NCBI GenBank assembly: GCA_964017065.1
Contig: OZ024786.1
Location: forward strand, 5,495,781 to 5,559,780
Origin: Haliclona indistincta
Taxonomy: Eukaryota; Porifera; Demospongiae; Haplosclerida; Chalinidae
Direction: 5' to 3'
DNA length: 64,000 nucleotides
Shown: positions 35,184 through 44,860 of the stretch, one piece after another
Position numbering within the stretch: the stretch's first letter is position 1
Layout: each line of letters opens with the position of its first letter
Position numbers and translations under genes: made by a program
The notes under the pieces: model-generated
The model's input: only the letters and a program-made list of their open reading frames with translations
What the model was told of the DNA's origin: nothing
The model's database searches: none

Positions 35184-35287
35184 CTAACTATTTGCATACT
35201 GCAAATAGTTAGTCTCCGGTAGTCTAGTCTCAAATAGTCAAATAGTCTAGTCTCTGGTATAGCAAATTGCTATACCAGAGACTAGAC
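35184..35287. repeat. Two adjacent perfect hairpins
   Basis: CTAACTATTTGCA / TGCAAATAGTTAG (13-bp stem, 3-nt loop) at 35184-35212, and GTCTAGTCTCTGGTATAGCA / TGCTATACCAGAGACTAGAC (20-21-bp stem, almost no loop) at 35245-35287. A partial copy of the second arm (TAGTCTCCGGTAGTCTAGTC) lies between them. Confidence 0.75.
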
Positions 35288-36399
35288 AGTATGAACATTT
35301 GTACCACACTCAGGAATGTATCACCATAAACAACTCAGTGGACCTAACTCTTGCCTAGAGACCTTTTAAAAGACTACAGACTCCAGTATACAAGCCTTCA
35401 AACTAATGATTCACAGTATATCAACACCAATTTGGGGAATCAACTCATTTTTCACTACTAAAGCTAGTTGCAGTCAAATTGACAAACAACCACAGAAAAT
35501 CAACAGTAATGCGCGTGATACACAGATCTTACGAGTCACCGAGTACATGTACATGCAGTGGCAATACATAAAGTCAACATTCATTCGTTGGTAGAAGTAC
35601 TCACCAGTGTGATGAGGGCCGGAACAAAGAAGAGGGGCAGAGCCAACTGTAGAAAGAGAGAAATAATAAACAGAAGTAGATTTAGTCAACAAAACCCAAA
35701 CAAAAGCAGCAGTAAGCTAGCAAGACATGAAACGTACAACAACACAGTGAACTGGTCGTCGTATACATGGACAATACAAAGAGACTTTAAACAGCAGTGT
35801 TAGGAGAGGCAGTAAGGGAAGGCAAACTTTCACTACATATTCGTAACACACCACACAGTGGGAAATACAATTAGAGCTTGGTGCACAGCAACTAAGCTAA
35901 CCAAGTCGCTATCTACAATTAAGACAACCAAGTGTGTTAGTCTACACACTAACCAAGTCGTTGTCCCCTATCTAAAACACAAGAATCAGGCCACAGTTGA
36001 TAGGCACAGGGCTACGACACAACAAGGTACAAATGTGTGAATAGGTCAGGTTATGCAACTACAATGTGCATAAGCTTACAGGAGATTCACGTCAATGATG
36101 GTCAGTCAGTTGACATTATGCTACACGTGTAAGTATGAACACACTAACAGAGTATGTTTGCTATTACCGATTCAGTTTTCTGAAGCCAATAGGATCAGAG
36201 GTTCAGTATACAAATAAAAATATCTCCCACACAACAAGAGTCACTGTGAGAGCTAATGTTTCAAGATGTGATTCAGAGGCTTTCTTAGTAGCTTTACATG
36301 CTCTATTACGCTCTTGTCTCACGGGACGAAATTTAATCCCAAATCTCCCAATAATCCCATGTAGTTCCCCGGCTGGGGGTAGTGGGGCATAACAATGAT

Positions 36400-37428
36400 A
36401 GGCACATAAAACCTGCACTACACTGGGGGAACACTTTAGTAAGTGGCTTCTTATGACACCACTAGGATCACCTTAACAATTGAGACAATCGCACTGGTTG
36501 ACTGTAAACAGGGTATACGTACAGTACAGAAGGACTGGCGTTCCTGACTTCCTGCAGCGTTTACAAGTAATAATGAACTTAAAAGAACATAATCAAGATT
36601 TGAAAAACTCACCAAGAGAACTGGCTGAGTACAAGAGAACGAAGATTGAACAAGATACAACTTCCTTTGGCTAGCTATAGTCTAGTAGCGTGCAAGAGCA
36701 ACCGAACGCGCATGTGCAATAAAAGCGCACTGATTAGAGTTTAGCGAGAACGCGGTTTGCACGCTAGCGCTGTAATGCCTGTGGCAGTGCAGATCTCTGT
36801 AGTATGTCTTTGATGAGCTGTTGCTCTGCATTATTGTATAGCTCCAATAATCATGTATGAAAGGAAAGATTTGATTCTTTTGAAAGGGAAGATTTGATTC
36901 TTTTCTGTAAGGAATTTCCGCCAGTTTCTGTCTCTGTTTAGACCCTGATACTGTGGATAACCATTGATATTGTAGGCAATACTACATCCTAGGCCTGTTG
37001 ATTATATAATGAAAAGAAATTATAAAACATTACTTTTGATTTACCTGGCCAGTGAAACTAGTCGACTAAAAATCTTGATCGGTATTATTTTTATTGTTAA
37101 AATACCTGAGGATATTGACTCGTAGAGTATGCTGAAAGGTACATTGGGAGATTTTTGCATCACAGACACTTCAAATCCATAGCAAAATTAATTCTCAATA
37201 CTGGCATTATTTAATTCCCAAAGGTATGCTGTAAGAGACAGTATTCCGCCATAACTAATTCTTTAACCTGACCGATAATAGACAAAAATTTCAACAGAAA
37301 ATAATTAAATATGTCACAACAATAGCTATAGAGCAAATAACTGGTGTTGTAAGAATGTGTGACAGTTGACAGTTTAGATAGGGGCGTAGAGATGAGAACA
37401 CTTGACAACACTTGACCTTTACCCACTG
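36400..37428. other. No confident gene
   Basis: A minus-strand frame at 36451-36660 includes AAGSQERQSFCTVRIP after an acceptor-like GCTGCAG, which may be an exon of the same minus-strand locus as the mini-exons. Around 36690-36780 the sequence is GC-richer (GAACGCGCATGTGCAATAAA), compatible with a promoter. A 25-bp direct repeat (AAAGATTTGATTCTTTT) sits at 36860-36905. Confidence 0.3.
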
Positions 37429-37930
37429 TACAAAGCAAAGCATGTTGCAATTCAAAACAAGACAATAGTTCTTACCTGAGCTTTCTTTAGCTATAGGTGT
37501 AGAGCCGTGAACACAACACTTGACCTACAGTTCAAAACAGACCATTATTACAATCCAAAACAAAACAATTCTTACCTGAGCTTTCTTTAGACATAAGTGT
37601 TGAGACGAGAACACTTGACCTACAAAACAGATAATGTTACAATCCAAAACAAAACAATTCTTACCTGAGCTTTCTTTGAATATAGGTGTAGAGCCGTGAA
37701 CACTTGAAACACTTGACCTACTGTACAAAACAAAGCATGTTACGATTCAAAACAAAACAATAGTTCTTACCTGAGCTTTCTTTGGATATAGGTGTAGAGC
37801 CGTGAACACTGACAACAGTTGACCTACAGTACAAAAAAGACCAAGTTACAATCCAAAACAAAGCAATTCTTACCTGAAGGTGAATTAGGTGGTGTTGAGA
37901 CGAGAACACTTGACCTACTGTACAAAACAG
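37429..37930 (-). repeat. Tandem array of five splice-flanked mini-exon units
   Basis: On the minus strand five ~100-110-bp units each contain an acceptor (...TGTAG), a 41-53-nt segment starting GTCAA and a donor GTAAGAA. Segments are 37874-37914, 37771-37823, 37665-37717, 37576-37619 and 37476-37524. Several encode Ser/Thr-rich peptides such as VHGSTPIFKESS. Segment lengths are 41, 53, 53, 44 and 49, mostly 2 modulo 3, so including consecutive segments would change frame. The death-domain exon lies upstream on the same strand. Confidence 0.6.
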
Positions 37931-39190
37931 ACAAAACAGACTCTGTTCCATTGTTACACTATCTCCTAATACACACTACTATTGCACTACCAGTGAATCT
38001 GTTCCATTGTTACACTATCTCCTAATACACACTACTATTGCACTATACACACTACTATTGCACTATTGCACAAAAAGGCTCTTCCTCCTGGCTATCTGTT
38101 CTTCCTCTAAAAGACCACGGCTTCTCACTCCACAAAGGTGATTTTAGAGATGCCCTCTGTCTACGTTATGGCTGGAAACCACCTCACACTGCCCCTAAAT
38201 GCAACTGCATGTGGCTGCACTTTTTCTGTAGATCATGCAATGATTTGTCCAATGGGTGGCTTTCCAACAATTAGGCATAATGAGCTGAGAGATTTCACAG
38301 CTACTCTTTTGACAGAAGTCTGTCACAATGTTGCTAAAGAACCTCACCTCCAACCCCTCACTGGCGAACAGATGACCTTACGCTCCTCCATAACGACAGA
38401 CGCCGCTCGTGTTGACATCCGCGCAAGTGGTTTCTGGACGGCTGCTCAAGATGCTTATTTCGATGTAAGGGTGTTTCACCCCAATGCTCCGAGCAACCAC
38501 TCTGGATCCCTCTCTTCTTCCTACAAAAAGCACGAAGATCTCAAAAAGCGTGCGTATGGCCAGAGAATTCGTGATGTCGAACATGGTACATTCACACCTC
38601 TCGTCTTCTCAACCACCGGTGGAATGGGCCGAGAAGCGTCAACTTTCTATAAGAGACTGGCAGACATGCTTGCAACAAAGAGAAGCAATCCATATTCCAC
38701 CACAATGGCATGGCTTAGATGCAAACTGTCTTTTGCTGCTGTCCGCTCAGCAATTAGATGCATCAGAGGAAGCCGCTCCTCGCTTCATCGGCCAGTGACT
38801 GACTCTAACATCACCCTGGCATCCTCTGAGAGCCGCCTTCCTCTTAACTTCTAACTATAATAGTATAGCAACAATACTTATTGTTATTTATAATAGTTTA
38901 GTGTTAGTCTAAATTTTCTTTTTTTTTTTTTTTTTTTAGTTATTGTACTACTGTGTGTATTTATCCTGTAAAAAAAATGTTTTTAGACCTCAAAAAAAAA
39001 CAAAAAACTATTGCACTATCAGTGACTCTGTTCCATTGTTCCACTATCTCCTAATACACACTACTATTGCACTACCAGTGACTCTGTTCCATTGTTCCAC
39101 TATCTCCTAATACACACTACTATTGCACTACCAGTGACTCTGTTCCATTGTTCCACTATCTCCTAATACACACTATTGCACTACCAGAGA
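37930..39190. repeat. 56-bp satellite split by a retroelement
   Basis: About six copies of a 56-bp unit (core CTGTTCCATTGTTCCACTAT, CTCCTAATACACACTACTAT, TGCACTACCAGTGA) at 37930-38066 and 39010-39190. They are separated by the truncated retroelement, which inserted after the array existed. Confidence 0.85.
38067..39009 (+). mobile_element. 5'-truncated non-LTR-like retroelement, C-terminal domain only
   Basis: Coding sequence (38070-38854) starts in QKGSSSWLSVLPLKDHGF, continues with FRDALCLRYGWKPP, shifts frame near 38200, then reads FSVDHAMICPMGGFPTIRHN...FWTAAQDAYFDVRVFHPNAP...VEHGTFTPLVFSTTGGMG. This zinc-knuckle plus nuclease-like tail is familiar from the region downstream of reverse transcriptase in invertebrate retroelements. 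No RT remains. The 3' end is T-rich, then A-rich (CTCAAAAAAAAACAAAAAAC). TATTGCAC occurs at both borders, consistent with target duplication into the 56-bp satellite. Confidence 0.6.
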
Positions 39191-39262
39191 CTCAGAGTTA
39201 TTGACTTGTACAAAACCGATACATAAACACATAATACTACTCACAAGTGTATAATGACTTAC

Positions 39263-39549
39263 AAAATAAAAAAATTGTATTTGTATTCTGAGCCACTGTC
39301 TAATATCAGTTGCTATTCTGCGTTCATCAACTCTCTCTAGCGCGGTGATAATAGTGTTCCATGTGCATGGTAGTGTCTCTTCTCGTCTCGCATTGTTCAA
39401 CACCTTAGCAAAGAGCCGTATATGATTGCTGTACTCTGTGTCGTATGGTTCTAGAATGGGCATATCGATCTGTAACTGTATCCCAACTTGGAACCATTTG
39501 ACCGGTCTCTTCCGAGCAACATGAGTCATCAGTTCATGTATCTTGGACT
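39263..39549 (-). CDS. Death-domain exon
   Basis: Bounded by CTATCTCAG acceptor and GTAAGTCATT donor, it reads ELMTHVARKRPVKWFQVGIQ, LQIDMPILEPYDTEYSNH, then LPCTWNTIITALERVDERRI and IRQWL. This pattern (W-F-x-L/V-G, alternating helices, W-x-x-I-I-x-A-L) fits the six-helix death domain, a homotypic interaction module of apoptosis and innate-immune adaptors. Sponges carry many such genes. Start, stop and partner domains are not identified; the downstream Ser/Thr mini-exons on the same strand may belong to the same gene. Confidence 0.6.
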
Positions 39550-39663
39550 CTGAGATAGAGGATCACACAGATCTGTGATCAAAGCAGCAAAGATAAAGCA
39601 CAACATCATTTTCATGCATTTTCATTATAATTATTAACCTTGAGTTGCTGTATGATGAACTGA

Positions 39664-39974
39664 ACACTCACTCACTCACTCACTCACTCACTCACTCACT
39701 CACTCGCTCACTCACTCACTTGCTCACTCACACGCTTGCTCACACCACTCACTCACTCGCTCACTCACTCGCTCACTAACTCACTCACAAAACTCACTCG
39801 CTCACTCACACGCTCTCTCACACGTTCACTCACTCGCTCACTCGCTCATTCACGCCACTCACTCACACCCTCGCTCGCTCGCTCACTCACTCACTCACTC
39901 ACGCCACTCACTCACACCCTCACTCACTCACTCACCCACCCACTCCCATTTCCACTCACTCACTCACTCACATA
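39664..39974. repeat. CACT tetranucleotide microsatellite
   Basis: About 310 bp of (CACT)n and variants (CGCT, CACA, ACGC). A 105-codon frame through it (39736-40053) is purely repeat-derived. Confidence 0.95.
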
Positions 39975-40584
39975 TAAGAATTATGAACAAGATTCATTAT
40001 TGATCAACTACTTTATGTATTCTATCCTGGTTTGTAAATCAGTAAGACATTAATGATGTTATCGGAGGAGAACTAATCGATGAGGACAAGGTGGAGTGTA
40101 AGATAGTGTAGATATGCACTGTACGCAATCTTCACAGTTAACAGTCAATTTCTGTGACAGACATCTTTTACAGTGGTATCATTGAGGTTGTGTTGGACTC
40201 AAGCTCAACCAAACTAGGCTTTGAAGGTCATGTGTACATGCAGACTTGTCATTCTCAGACAATGAGATCAGTGAACTACTTTCAGACAAACATGTATTTA
40301 TCTATATTATTATCCAAGTTGTATGCTAGCTAGCTATGTGACTCATTAATTTTATGAATCACTGAGTGCTATTTATTTTTTTTCCTTTTTGTCTCTATGT
40401 GTGCTATTGTATGTGATTTTTGATATATAGAAAACTAGAATACATAATAATGGCATAGTAATACAGGCTCAAACTTACTGCCTCCCAAATGTCTAGCCCA
40501 TAAAGATTTAATAATGTGTATTACTTGAAAGGATTATCATGGCCAGGTTGCTAAAATGTCATTTGTATCAAAATAATGTTTTTA
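39975..40584. other. No gene seen
   Basis: AT-rich sequence without motif-bearing frames. Confidence 0.4.
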
Positions 40585-40858
40585 TACAACTTGCTTTATA
40601 GGCATCCATATAGTAAGTGATTCAGAGAAGGCAAATGGCAATTATCGAAGACGATAATTATCGAGGACACATCTAATTGAATAGCTGCTATACAACTTGC
40701 CTTATAGGCATCACTATAGTAGTGATTCTGAGAAGGCAAATGGCAATTATCGAAGACGATAATTATCGAAGACACATCTAATTGAATAGCTGCTATACAA
40801 CTTGCCTTATAGGCATCACTATAGTAGTGATTCTGAGAAGGCAAATGGCAATTATCTA
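40585..40858. repeat. ~105-bp tandem repeat, 2.7 copies
   Basis: The unit runs from TACAACTTGCCTTATAGGCA through AGAAGGCAAATGGCAATTAT to AATTGAATAGCTGC. It contains the palindrome ATTATCGAAGACGATAAT and TCACTATAGTAGTGA. Copies 2 and 3 are almost identical. Confidence 0.9.
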
Positions 40859-41119
40859 TCTCTCTTATTGCTGCACCTCTATGATGAATTCTCCTTTCAA
40901 AATCTGTGACATGCATAATGTACTCTTAACATACCTACTGTAGAATATTGTGACATCACACATGTTGTCTCATAGCAACCAACACAACACTAGTACTCAC
41001 GTTCCAAAGGAAAGTTAAATGATTCATTGAACACTTTCCTGTAAACCCACTCAGATACTTTGTGTGTGTGTCTTCTTCATCGCACCTTTCCTTGTACAAT
41101 TCGTACATTTTTGGACGCT

Positions 41120-41221
41120 AAGACATGGAGACAAGAACTTTCTGCGTGGATTATCTTTACGTGAGATAATCCACGCAGAACGCAAGAGTCTCACGTGAGA
41201 TAATCCGTGAGACTCTTGTAG
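41120..41221. repeat. Cluster of short hairpins before the CXXC exon
   Basis: CTGCGTGGATTATCT / AGATAATCCACGCAG at 41139-41179 and CAAGAGTCTCACG...CGTGAGACTCTTG at 41183-41218, sharing ACGTGAGATAATCC. The last arm runs directly into the splice acceptor of the next exon. Confidence 0.75.
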
Positions 41222-41514
41222 GAAGGGAAAGATGTGGTGATTGTGATGGGTGTTGGTACAATGAAGATTGTGGACATTATGTGATCTGTAAGGACAACTC
41301 AAAATCTGGAGGGAAAGGAAGACGAAAGCAAAGTTGTATAAAGAGAATGTGTATACTCAGTACATAGAGGCCTATACAGTATCCACCCAACTAATAGCGA
41401 TATCATGACTATTTGTTATATCCAACAGTACCATCATCACATGAGCTGAGAGCTCTGGGATCAAGTAATCAAGTAATTGAAACACTCCCACTTGATGATG
41501 AGGAAGAAGACTAA
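41222..41514 (+). CDS. CXXC zinc-finger exon plus acidic terminal exon
   Basis: CXXC fingers bind unmethylated CpG (DNMT1, MLL, CFP1 and TET families). After TTGTAG the frame reads RCGDCDGCWYNEDCGHY, VICKDNSKSGGKGRRKQSC and IKRMC, matching C-G-x-C-x2-C-x4-D-C-G-x-(C)-x2-C...K-Q-x-C...R-x-C. One Cys of the DCGxC pair is Tyr, and KFGG is KSGG. A donor at 41360 and acceptor CCAACAG (41422-41428) join in phase to a last exon ending in DDEEED and TAA at 41512-41514. Upstream exons were not found. The Cys loss predicts impaired zinc binding, so this may be decaying or functionally altered. Confidence 0.6.
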
Positions 41515-42289
41515 CAAGTTTGAAAACAGGCAAAGCCTCTTTACGACCTCAGTATACAACATAAAGAATGGCGCACGATTATCTCACCAACCTGAGTCAA
41601 AGTTAATGAGTACTATTGTATCATTTGATTCGAACATTGTCAGTAATTAGAAATGTAATTTGAAAAAAAAAAGTTTTTTGGTATCCTCATGTTAACATGG
41701 CTGACAAGTAGTACTAGAACGTATCTACTCTGATCCAGACTGGCTCTAACAACTATCATTCCAGCCATTCCAGCCAATGTGACCCCAACATTTAACTAAT
41801 ATAAGAAAGTATTGATATTATAAAGAATTGATATATATACATGGTATAAAATTAATTGAGGAGTACTCTCAGACTCCATGACGTGCTATGTCTGCCTCCT
41901 CTACTCAACTCAGATTATTTTGTGTTGTATAATATTGTATAATTTTCAACATTAACTTCAAAATTTGTTGTCTTTGATTACACTTACCTGTTTTTAAAAT
42001 GGTTTGTTTTGTTCAGTGGTGACTACTAGTTCATATAGTGTCCCTCAGTCTCTTAGGACAAGTCAAGCAACAACCAGTGCTGGTTAGTATCTCATCACAA
42101 TTACCTGTTTGTAAAAATAATGGTCTGTTATGTTGGTATATAGCATACTTTGTCATTGCTGGTCAGTACATTTGACATCCCTCAACTTAAAAATTCCTTT
42201 CGTTACATATTTTAAACAATTTAGAACAACCTGCTAAACTGCTACAGTCAGCAGTAAACAAAGAGGTGTGTCCACCAATGGTCTGCGGC
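41515..42289. other. No gene seen
   Basis: AT-rich flank; only motif-free short frames. Confidence 0.4.
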
Positions 42290-42426
42290 ATCAAAAAATA
42301 AGAAAAAGAAGGTTCTGTGGATCGAATGTGAAAATATGCCTGCAGTGGTACCACGCTGTGTGTGAGATTGTCTGAACAAGACATACAGGAAATAGACAGT
42401 TGGATGTGTGCTATTTGCAAGAAATA
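42290..42426 (+). pseudogene. PHD-finger remnant with two frameshifts
   Basis: Pieces in successive frames give VLWIECEN, then CLQWYHAVC, then RLSEQDIQEIDSWMCAICKK and a stop. In order they form the W-x-x-C-x-x-C-x-x-W-x-H-x-x-C...W-x-C-x-x-C pattern of a PHD finger. Two indels separate them. Confidence 0.55.
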
Positions 42427-43006
42427 AACTACATGAAAAACACATAAACATTATTAGATCTTTATGATCTATGATGTATACATAATTATTACAGGGCCAG
42501 GAGGACCAATCTCAAAGAGCTGTGCTTAACAGTGGAATTCAATGGCTGTCTATTAAATCATGAAAACAATATCTACACTTTGCAAGATGTAGTTGGTCCA
42601 AAATGGTAGTTTTTGAGTAGAAGTTTTACTGAAATGCAAGACTAGAGAATGCATGAGAAAATCAAAACATTTGAGTGCTGCAATGGGTGATAAAGCTGTT
42701 ACAATAATATAGATTATTTTGGTATGTGCGGTGCATGAAACCAAATCTAGAAGACCAAGGCTTGACTCCTTGGTCTTCTAGATTTGGAAGATGTCAAATA
42801 GGAAAAAGAAATTAAGCTCAATAAAATTAATATCATTTTGTAACTTGATGACATCATTCAGATAGTAGCACCAATTTTCTCAATTGATTAGATGCCTTTT
42901 ATTTATGACGTCTGAAATTAACATGGAGTGAGCCCAAAATCATGCAGCTTTTGTTGAGATCTGATCAGACAAATCACCTATACCTTTGTTGTAATAATTA
43001 TATTTG

Positions 43007-43617
43007 CACAAGGTCAGTATAATTATCATTGCCGCTATGGTCGCGTGTGAGCGTTGCACGATGTGGTGTCATAGTAAGTGTGTCAGTGTTATACCATCCA
43101 CGGCGTCTACATTTGTCAATACCAAGATTCGGACAATTTTAGTAACTTTGAATTCAACTGGGGACGTCAGCAATATTCTTTCACATTCTCGTCGCTCTAA
43201 GCCCCTGTTTCCATCAGGCCTGATATATCACTCTTTAAGGGCGACTGGAACTACAGCCATGTTTAATGCTTCTGTTCCTGAAAAACTCATTAGAGAGGTT
43301 ACAGGACATCGGTTGTCAGCGTTGCATCTTTATGAACGGCCATCTCTTGAACAGCAAAAAGTGTCAGTTCTGTCATGATGAGCAATGAAAAAGAAAACGA
43401 GCCTCCGATTAATACTCATGTGGATCATCATACTTCTAATGTTGGTGCAGTGCAGCAAGCCAAAACATGTCCTCCACCTTCTGCTATTGGTGCTATGTTC
43501 TCTGGTCTAACTAATTGCTCTATCTCTATAACTCCACAAAATTTGATTGTAAACCTGCATAGCGCTCAGCAGGAGCAGGTGGTGGAGGGAGCTGGTGCAG
43601 CAGGCGAAACCAATTAA
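43007..43617 (+). pseudogene. Crypton-like tyrosine recombinase remnant with N-terminal PHD piece
   Basis: The first frame has a PHD-like CERCTMWCHSKC, an unrelated linker, then LIYHSLRATGTTAMFNASV, LIREVTGHRLSALHLYERPS and a stop at 43376. HxLR, TGH and the LxxYxR tyrosine are the catalytic C-terminal motifs of tyrosine recombinases. An overlapping frame (43375-43617) ends with MFSGLTNCSISI, as in Crypton-type C-termini. The N-terminal half of the recombinase is missing and the two frames are offset, so the element is dead. Confidence 0.6.
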
Positions 43618-44059
43618 GACTCAGTAATTCAGTAACAATTTTCATTGACTCTTGCATCTTTCTCTTGCAAAATAATTACTTTTTGGTTGATCACGCCCAT
43701 TATTTGATTTTGTACGCGTTGGCTAAGATACTTCCTGGGATATGATATGGTTGCTACGTGTGATATGAGCGGTTGCTATGTGTGATATGGTTGCTATGCG
43801 TGATATGGGAAATATCTTGTGGTCGGTGCCTTTCATCTTATGGCTTCCCATGTAACAAATTGAGATAATGTATGAAATATAAGAAGTAAAAGTCATAACG
43901 AGGTTAGTGACAATTATCACAGTGATGCACGTTTTGTATGGACTTGGTTGGAAGACTGTAGTACAAGTCGTTGCTTCTAGGCCTATAGCTGGTGGTCAGT
44001 GCAAGTTTTTGCATCGTTGCCTCATGTTCTTTGTAAAATAAAAGCTGCATAAACCACAG
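43618..44059. other. No gene seen; short TGATATGG repeats
   Basis: GATATGGTTGCTACGTGTGA-type direct repeats (four short copies) occur at about 43740-43810. Nothing else is supported. Confidence 0.5.
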
Positions 44060-44327
44060 CTAAAACACAAGCTGCGGCAAGTTGAAAATCATGGAAAAAT
44101 TGTACTCTAGTTCGTATCTCTCCAGTACTCCAAGGACCGTCTCTAACTGATCGTCTCTCAATTCAATACGACCACTCACCTAAACAGCGAGTGAACAATA
44201 AATTATGAATAGTTAATTACACTACTCACCAGTTGCAGGCTACGGATTGCTCGCAGACGCACAGAGACAATTTCATCATTGAACAGGTCAACAAGAAAAT
44301 CAAGAAAATCATCATTACTATATGTCT
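44060..44327 (-). pseudogene. ints4: INTS4-like HEAT-repeat fragment (Integrator subunit 4)
   Basis: Two exons with clean borders. Exon a (44327-44230) encodes FLDFLVDLFNDEIVSVRLRA then IRSLQL and ends at GTGAGT. Exon b (44179-44060) encodes IELRDDQLETVLGVLE and then about 19 unrelated residues to a stop. The order FLVDxFNDEI-x-x-VRL...LRxDQL-x-TVL-x-VLE is characteristic of INTS4, a HEAT-repeat subunit of the Integrator complex that processes snRNAs and terminates transcription. Only about 60 residues of a roughly 1000-residue protein are present and the end diverges abruptly, so this is a displaced or truncated fragment. Confidence 0.55.
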
Positions 44328-44355
44328 CTAATACTTTGTAATACAAAGTATTAGA
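44327..44355. repeat. 29-bp palindrome at the INTS4/kinase fragment junction
   Basis: CTAATACTTTGTA, a one-base centre, then TACAAAGTATTAG. The INTS4 fragment abuts one side and a kinase fragment lies on the other. Confidence 0.8.
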
Positions 44356-44368
44356 TTCTAATCTGTCA

Positions 44369-44500
44369 CTTGTGACTGCACCTATGCTGGCACAAACAAA
44401 TGGTTACACAGCACCAGAGGTACAAACAGGAAAGTTCAGTCCCAAGACAGACGTCTATAGCTACGGAATCGTTAGTGAAAGGATATTATTGCATTTCTAG
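44369..44500 (+). pseudogene. Protein-kinase activation-segment fragment
   Basis: 44 codons: VTAPMLAQTNGYTAPEVQTG then KFSPKTDVYSYGIV and a stop. GYxAPE and the D-V-Y-S-Y-G-I segment are kinase subdomains VIII-IX. No catalytic loop or ATP-binding lobe is adjacent. A nearby exon-like segment with a GTGAGA donor ends at about 44856. Confidence 0.55.
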
Positions 44501-44860
44501 TGTGCACTACGATGTGTGTTAAATAATTATAATGAGATACACTCGATGATACCTCCATGTTCAGCTAGACAAGCTTCTTGCGATGAAAACACACAATAGC
44601 TATGATACAGATCAAGCAACACATGCAACACGACAGCAATAATTATCATGATCATAGGAAACAGCTTGATCACTGTGGGGCTACTCTTTGCTAAAACGTG
44701 CTGAGAATTCCTACAACTTAGTCGAGATCGATGGACCAGAAGGCAGAGTGTCTGTATCATATTTAAGAGATATTCTCAATCAAGCAAAGCTATTTCTTCG
44801 GAAACTACAGAGACATCACTAGTGAAGATGCAGAAACCTTTTCTGCAGAGAATAAGGTGA

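Larger units (their letters stand above)
28590..35650 (-). repeat. Five copies of a ~200-bp dispersed repeat, several ending in a splice-flanked mini-exon
   Basis: Copies lie at about 28605-28850, 30540-30760, 31890-32210, 33130-33300 and 35405-35680. Landmarks are ACCAATTTGGGGAATCAACT, TTTTTCACTACTAAAGCTAG, TACATGTACATGCAGTGGCA and CAACAAAACCCAAACAAAAG. On the minus strand four copies contain TTTCTACAG then a 30-100 nt segment then GTGAGT, i.e. an exon-like cassette starting TTGGCTCTG or similar. Whether these are real exons is unknown. The rest of 28-36 kb has no recognised gene and reads as intronic. Confidence 0.6.

Noticed and set aside
39736..40053. 105-codon Ser/Leu/Thr/His repeat protein
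   Set aside because: It is a translation of the CACT microsatellite.
40596..40916. 106-codon minus frame with internal 35-residue repeats
   Set aside because: It is produced by the 105-bp tandem repeat, whose length is a multiple of three. The short non-repeat start alone is not enough to call an exon.
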